DNA from: an uncultured Allobaculum sp.
GTDB taxonomy: Bacteria > Bacillota_I > Bacilli_A > Erysipelotrichales > Erysipelotrichaceae
Length of the DNA stretch: 18,482 nucleotides
Direction of reading: 5' to 3'
Assembly: GCA_910579655.1 (NCBI GenBank)
Contig: CAJTVE010000029.1
Coordinates: 17,458-35,939 of the forward strand
Part shown: piece after piece, positions 15,716-18,482 of the stretch
How positions within the stretch are numbered: position 1 is the first letter of the stretch
Layout: every line of letters starts with the position of its first letter
Notes under the pieces: generated by a model
The model's input: only the letters and a program-made list of their open reading frames with translations
Database searches by the model: none
Told to the model about the DNA's origin: nothing
Program-made: the position numbers and the translations under genes

Positions 15716-17487
15716 TGCGCGAGTACAAATTAAGGCTGTCCAGTGAAGAAAGCCAGGAGTTGATCGAACTGCAGTTGCATCCCGCTTCTGTTCATCAGCC
15801 GCTGGCTGAGCTGACCCGGATTCCGGATATTAAGGTTTTTGCCAACCGCCCTTATTCGGCTCAGCTTCTGACTGCCAATACCACCGATATCCGCTCGCTG
15901 GAGATTCTGATCAACGGGTATCCAGCGCCCCACACTTTTCATGCGCATTCTGGCAACATCAATTTTCATCTGCCAGGAAATGGCGAGCGGATTTTTGCGG
16001 ACAGTTTTGGCCTTTCCAGTATTGCGCTGATCTTCAAAACCAGTGAAGGTCCGGTCCGCCTGAAATCAGAATATTTCCAGATCATGGTCCGCCCGGATGA
16101 CGAAAACTTTTCTGTCAATACAATGGGCAGTTATGCCGCCCGCAACAACCGGATGCTTTTATATGGAACTCAAAAAGACTATATCAATCTGACCAATCAT
16201 TATGGCTATGGCCAGTATTCCATGGAAGACAAGATCCGTCTGCTCAAGCAGACTGGCATCCTGCTTGAAAAAGCCTGGCGGATGATCCGGATTAACCCCA
16301 AAACCAGCTCCACAGCCCGTCTGGATAATCGTCAGCCTCTGAATGGCCGCACGCTCCAGCAGCTCAACCGCCATCCGGAATCCTTGCAGCAAACGGCCAT
16401 GGCCAGCGGAGTGCGCATTGGTCATCGACTTTATGTGCCGGATCTGGCCCGTCTTGGTTCGCAAGTCAGGGAAAAAAATACGGATGTTTATGAAAACCAG
16501 ATCATTCTTTCCTTTTTGCAGGCCATCATTAAAGAGACAAACAATATGATCCCGTCGATCAAAGCCTATATCGACAAGCTTCCCATACGGTTCCACTCCA
16601 GCGGCCCCTTTGTGACCTCATCGACCTATATGGCCAGGGCGACTTCCTTAACGTTGCAGGATATGATGAGCGATTTGAAGTCATTGCAAAAAGAATTTTC
16701 AAGACTTTATGAAATCTATGCCTCGATTATTCCGGCAAGCTCTTTTGAACTGACCAGCCTGCCCAAGATGACGCCCACGTTTAGCCAGATTCCTGGCTAT
16801 CGCCAGATTTTTGGCTCGATCGGCCAGTGGTTTGCGATGCGCAATGTCGGTGCGGCGGATATCCGCTTTGCGACGACGTTTTTACAGATCACGACCCTTT
16901 ACGAGGTGTATGTTCTCAGCAAGCTTGGCCGGTTCTTTCTGGACTGGGATTTCCAGCTTGTTTCTGCCCGGCGGATTCTGGCAAACCGCCAGGACGAAAC
17001 CTTTTATGAGCCGCCAAGCATCAACAATGTCTTCGTTTACCAGCGCGAAGACGTCCGGATTACACTTTTTTATCAGCCAGTCATCTACAACCAGAAACGG
17101 GCGATGAAAAGTTCCTGCAACCTGGTCCGCAATACATCCCTCTCCTTTCCGCGCGGCTGGGGGGAACCGACAAGCGGCCGTTACTATACACCAGACTATG
17201 TCATCAAAATCGAGAGTGAGCGCTGGAAGGGAGCCAGGTATATTCTTGGGGATGCCAAATATACGACCTATCGCAATGTCCGGGATTATAAGGTCATTCC
17301 ATTGGTGTATAAGTATCTGTTTTCTTTGTCAACGATGGATCCGGACGATGAAATCACGGGACTGTATATTTTTCATGGCAAGCAGACTGATGCTCTCGGC
17401 CGTTCCTCCATTTCCTCGTCGATTTATGATCTGATCCAGTCCGGTCATCAGGAATTTCCACAGGTGGAAATTATTGGTCTGAGCTAG
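15715..17487 (+). CDS. McrC-like DUF2357 protein with PD-(D/E)XK nuclease domain
   Basis: This is the predicted nuclease subunit that would cleave nucleic acid when driven by the upstream NTPase. The 590-residue protein has a beta-rich N-terminal half, a helical middle (about 250-400, starting YENQIILSFLQ with E260), then a PD-(D/E)XK core. The core comprises E397 in LYEVYVLSKL, P493-D494 in YYTPDYVIKIE, and D513-A-K515 in ILGDAKYTTYR. This order matches the DUF2357/DUF524 nucleases found beside McrB-type NTPases. All metal-binding and lysine residues appear intact, so it is probably active. There is no Shine-Dalgarno; translation likely restarts at TGATG from the upstream gene. The acidic third gene begins 30 bases after its stop. 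The DNA or RNA target cannot be told from sequence. Confidence 0.85.
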   Translation: MREYKLRLSSEESQELIELQLHPASVHQPLAELTRIPDIKVFANRPYSAQLLTANTTDIRSLEILINGYPAPHTFHAHSGNINFHLPGNGERIFADSFGLSSIALIFKTSEGPVRLKSEYFQIMVRPDDENFSVNTMGSYAARNNRMLLYGTQKDYINLTNHYGYGQYSMEDKIRLLKQTGILLEKAWRMIRINPKTSSTARLDNRQPLNGRTLQQLNRHPESLQQTAMASGVRIGHRLYVPDLARLGSQVREKNTDVYENQIILSFLQAIIKETNNMIPSIKAYIDKLPIRFHSSGPFVTSSTYMARATSLTLQDMMSDLKSLQKEFSRLYEIYASIIPASSFELTSLPKMTPTFSQIPGYRQIFGSIGQWFAMRNVGAADIRFATTFLQITTLYEVYVLSKLGRFFLDWDFQLVSARRILANRQDETFYEPPSINNVFVYQREDVRITLFYQPVIYNQKRAMKSSCNLVRNTSLSFPRGWGEPTSGRYYTPDYVIKIESERWKGARYILGDAKYTTYRNVRDYKVIPLVYKYLFSLSTMDPDDEITGLYIFHGKQTDALGRSSISSSIYDLIQSGHQEFPQVEIIGLS

Positions 17488-17517
17488 TCGATCTGCACTG
17501 ATCAGCGGGAACAGTTT

Positions 17518-18111
17518 ATGGCCCTTCGCAGCCTGTTCTCCATTCAGTTTGAACATGCGGCTGGCAAACCCTTATTCGAAGACCAGCCTGACGTTTCCAG
17601 TCTTCCGGTTAAGGCCTGGCAGGTTGCTGAAGCAGTCGAAACCGATGGTCTGCCTGAAGCTTTGCTGGATTCAGCAATCGAATCGGAAGATCAGAAACCA
17701 GAGTCGTTGCGTACGGCTTGCCAGCCCCAGGACTTTGCTTCCTTATCTTCCAGTCTGCCAGAAGAAGAGGAAGAGAAACTGGAGGGAAGATCGTTCGAAA
17801 GGATCCAAAGAGAAGCAGAAGAAAAAGCAAAAGAATACCTCAGACGGGAATACGGACTTGAAGACTTGGATTTGTCTCTTGACCGATTCCAGAAACCCTT
17901 TGATCAGATGTCATTTCCTGATCAGCAGGTCAATCCTGCAAGAAAGAGTGGCGAAATTCATTTTGAAGCTGCCCTGCCCAGGATGGAGCGCATGGAAATC
18001 AAGGTCAGTTCAGAAATGCCTGCCCAGCCCGATCCACAACAGGACTTTGATTTCGATCAGGAACTGGATTTTGATCTGTTTGAAGGTGAAATTGATTTTG
18101 ATCCAGAATAG
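17518..18111 (+). CDS. Highly acidic protein with C-terminal (D/E)-F-D repeats, third gene of the operon
   Basis: I do not recognise a family. The 197-residue product has 49 acidic and 20 basic residues by my count (net about -29). It consists of a proline- and serine-containing, probably disordered N-terminal part, a five-glutamate run (82-86), a short charged helix (about 88-112) and an acidic-aromatic tail, DFDFDQELDFDLFEGEIDFD (176-195). The start is ATG, with a weak GGGA upstream, 30 bases after the nuclease gene, so it is co-transcribed. Such composition suits a nucleic-acid mimic, an inhibitor of the partner enzymes or a flexible scaffold; none is proven. A longer, very basic frame (17549-18229) overlaps it, but its composition is that of a shadow. 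The reading 17518-18111 is preferred because it follows the operon closely and reads smoothly. Confidence 0.65.
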   Translation: MALRSLFSIQFEHAAGKPLFEDQPDVSSLPVKAWQVAEAVETDGLPEALLDSAIESEDQKPESLRTACQPQDFASLSSSLPEEEEEKLEGRSFERIQREAEEKAKEYLRREYGLEDLDLSLDRFQKPFDQMSFPDQQVNPARKSGEIHFEAALPRMERMEIKVSSEMPAQPDPQQDFDFDQELDFDLFEGEIDFDPE

Positions 18112-18266
18112 ATTTCCGATTCATCAAATCAAAATGAGCAGGAAAGTGACTGAAGAGCAGGTCGTATCCAATAAAGCGCAGGCAATCCCAGAAGATTCTC
18201 AGTCCCGGGGTTCCGATCTTTTGATCTGACGTCCTCATCAACAATAGAATCAAAATGAGCAGAAAC
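18112..18266. other. Operon tail with a 15-bp direct repeat and a 31-codon frame
   Basis: AATCAAAATGAGCAG occurs at 18127-18141 and again at 18248-18262. The first copy contains the ATG (18134) of a 31-codon frame starting MSRKVTEEQVVSNKAQAIPE and ending at 18229. That frame has no ribosome site but reads like protein. It could be a displaced C-terminal extension of the acidic protein after a frameshift, a tiny gene, or chance. Confidence 0.35.
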
Positions 18267-18303
18267 GGGCCGCAGCCAGCAAAATGGTTACGGCCCTTTC
18301 TTG
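18267..18303 (+). terminator. Terminator of the McrB/McrC-like operon
   Basis: GGGCCG (18267-18272) pairs with CGGCCC (18291-18296). GCCA and TGGT inside add four pairs around the loop GCAAAA. TTTCTTG follows. It lies about 155 bases after the acidic gene and closes the operon. Confidence 0.8.
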
Positions 18304-18349
18304 ATGTCCTCTGCAAGCTGGAACGGATACCAGAACAGAAAACCCAAAG

Positions 18350-18373
18350 GGGAATAAAACAGAAAAAATTCCC
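18350..18373. repeat. Small inverted repeat near the window end
   Basis: GGGAAT (18350-18355) and ATTCCC (18368-18373) are perfect complements around an A-rich 12-base loop. No poly-T follows on the plus strand; on the minus strand the loop itself is T-rich. Function unknown. Confidence 0.3.
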
Positions 18374-18389
18374 ATAGCTCGGGCGCTGC

Positions 18390-18412
18390 CACTCCCCATG
18401 TAACTGGGGGTG
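18390..18412. repeat. Bulged hairpin, possible IS200/IS605-type end
   Basis: CAC (18390-18392) and CCCCA (18394-18398) pair with TGGGG (18405-18409) and GTG (18410-18412). This leaves a single unpaired T at 18393 and a six-base loop TGTAAC. IS200/IS605 elements carry short subterminal hairpins with an extruded T recognised by the Y1 transposase. No transposase is in the window, so this is only a structural resemblance; the element, if any, would continue past 18482. Confidence 0.3.
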
Positions 18413-18482
18413 TTGAGAATTATTATTTTTTCATCGAGCATTCTATATACTGAATTTAGCGGAAGAGATCGACTTCTTTTTG

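Noticed and set aside
17549..18229. 226-codon basic frame overlapping the acidic gene
   Set aside because: It is longer but rich in rare clusters of Lys, Arg, Cys and Trp, typical of an out-of-frame reading; the acidic frame fits the operon better.
18250..18441. 63-codon minus frame at the right end
   Set aside because: It reads through the operon terminator and the bulged hairpin and has no ribosome site.

Overview
The window looks like a chromosomal segment of a low-to-mid-GC Firmicute (Bacillota). The signs are strong AGGAGG-type Shine-Dalgarno sites, two TTG-or-ATG start decisions settled by those sites, compact hairpin/U-tract terminators, and gut-Firmicute-like metabolic genes (class II fumarase, type I pullulanase, polyphosphate kinase, cardiolipin synthase). 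An Erysipelotrichia-type gut bacterium is my best guess, but it rests on overall feel rather than a marker gene. No rRNA, tRNA, CRISPR array or transposase gene was found.

Layout. Bases 1-87 are the end of a perfect 9-bp tandem array cut by the window edge. On the minus strand, an unrecognised gene (2727-3593) is followed by polyphosphate kinase ppk1 (417-2585), which ends in a long hairpin terminator (333-395). On the plus strand, a TTG-started cardiolipin synthase (4121-5665) converges on fumC (5835-7220, minus), and a perfect 17-bp bidirectional terminator stem lies between them. A stretch of about 1.4 kb (7221-8660) holds no convincing gene but has several inverted repeats, one of which could be a minus-strand structured RNA. 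Then come a cytoplasmic type I pullulanase (8661-10760) with a strong terminator and an IMP dehydrogenase (11199-12716) with a recognisable promoter and terminator. The IMP dehydrogenase strikingly resembles the Tritrichomonas foetus enzyme lineage.

The accessory part is 12817-18303. It is a three-gene plus-strand operon. The first gene is an 870-aa protein with an unassigned N-terminal region, a coiled coil and a C-terminal McrB-like AAA+ NTPase. The second, overlapping by one base (TGATG), is a 590-aa DUF2357/McrC-like protein with a C-terminal PD-(D/E)XK nuclease core. The third is a 197-aa very acidic protein ending in repeated (D/E)-F-D motifs. The first two fit the McrBC/type IV restriction logic of an NTP-driven motor plus a nuclease. 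The acidic third gene has no counterpart in classical McrBC that I recognise. The operon leader contains a hairpin that buries the ribosome site of a 27-codon mini-ORF whose stop codon lies in a second hairpin just before the NTPase gene, which suggests regulated expression. The operon ends in a hairpin terminator. The last 100 bases carry a bulged hairpin reminiscent of an IS200/IS605 end.

Housekeeping genes on the left (phosphate storage, membrane lipid, fumarate, glycogen debranching, GMP synthesis) appear to be separate transcription units with no shared pathway. The right-hand operon is the most likely candidate for an undescribed defence system.
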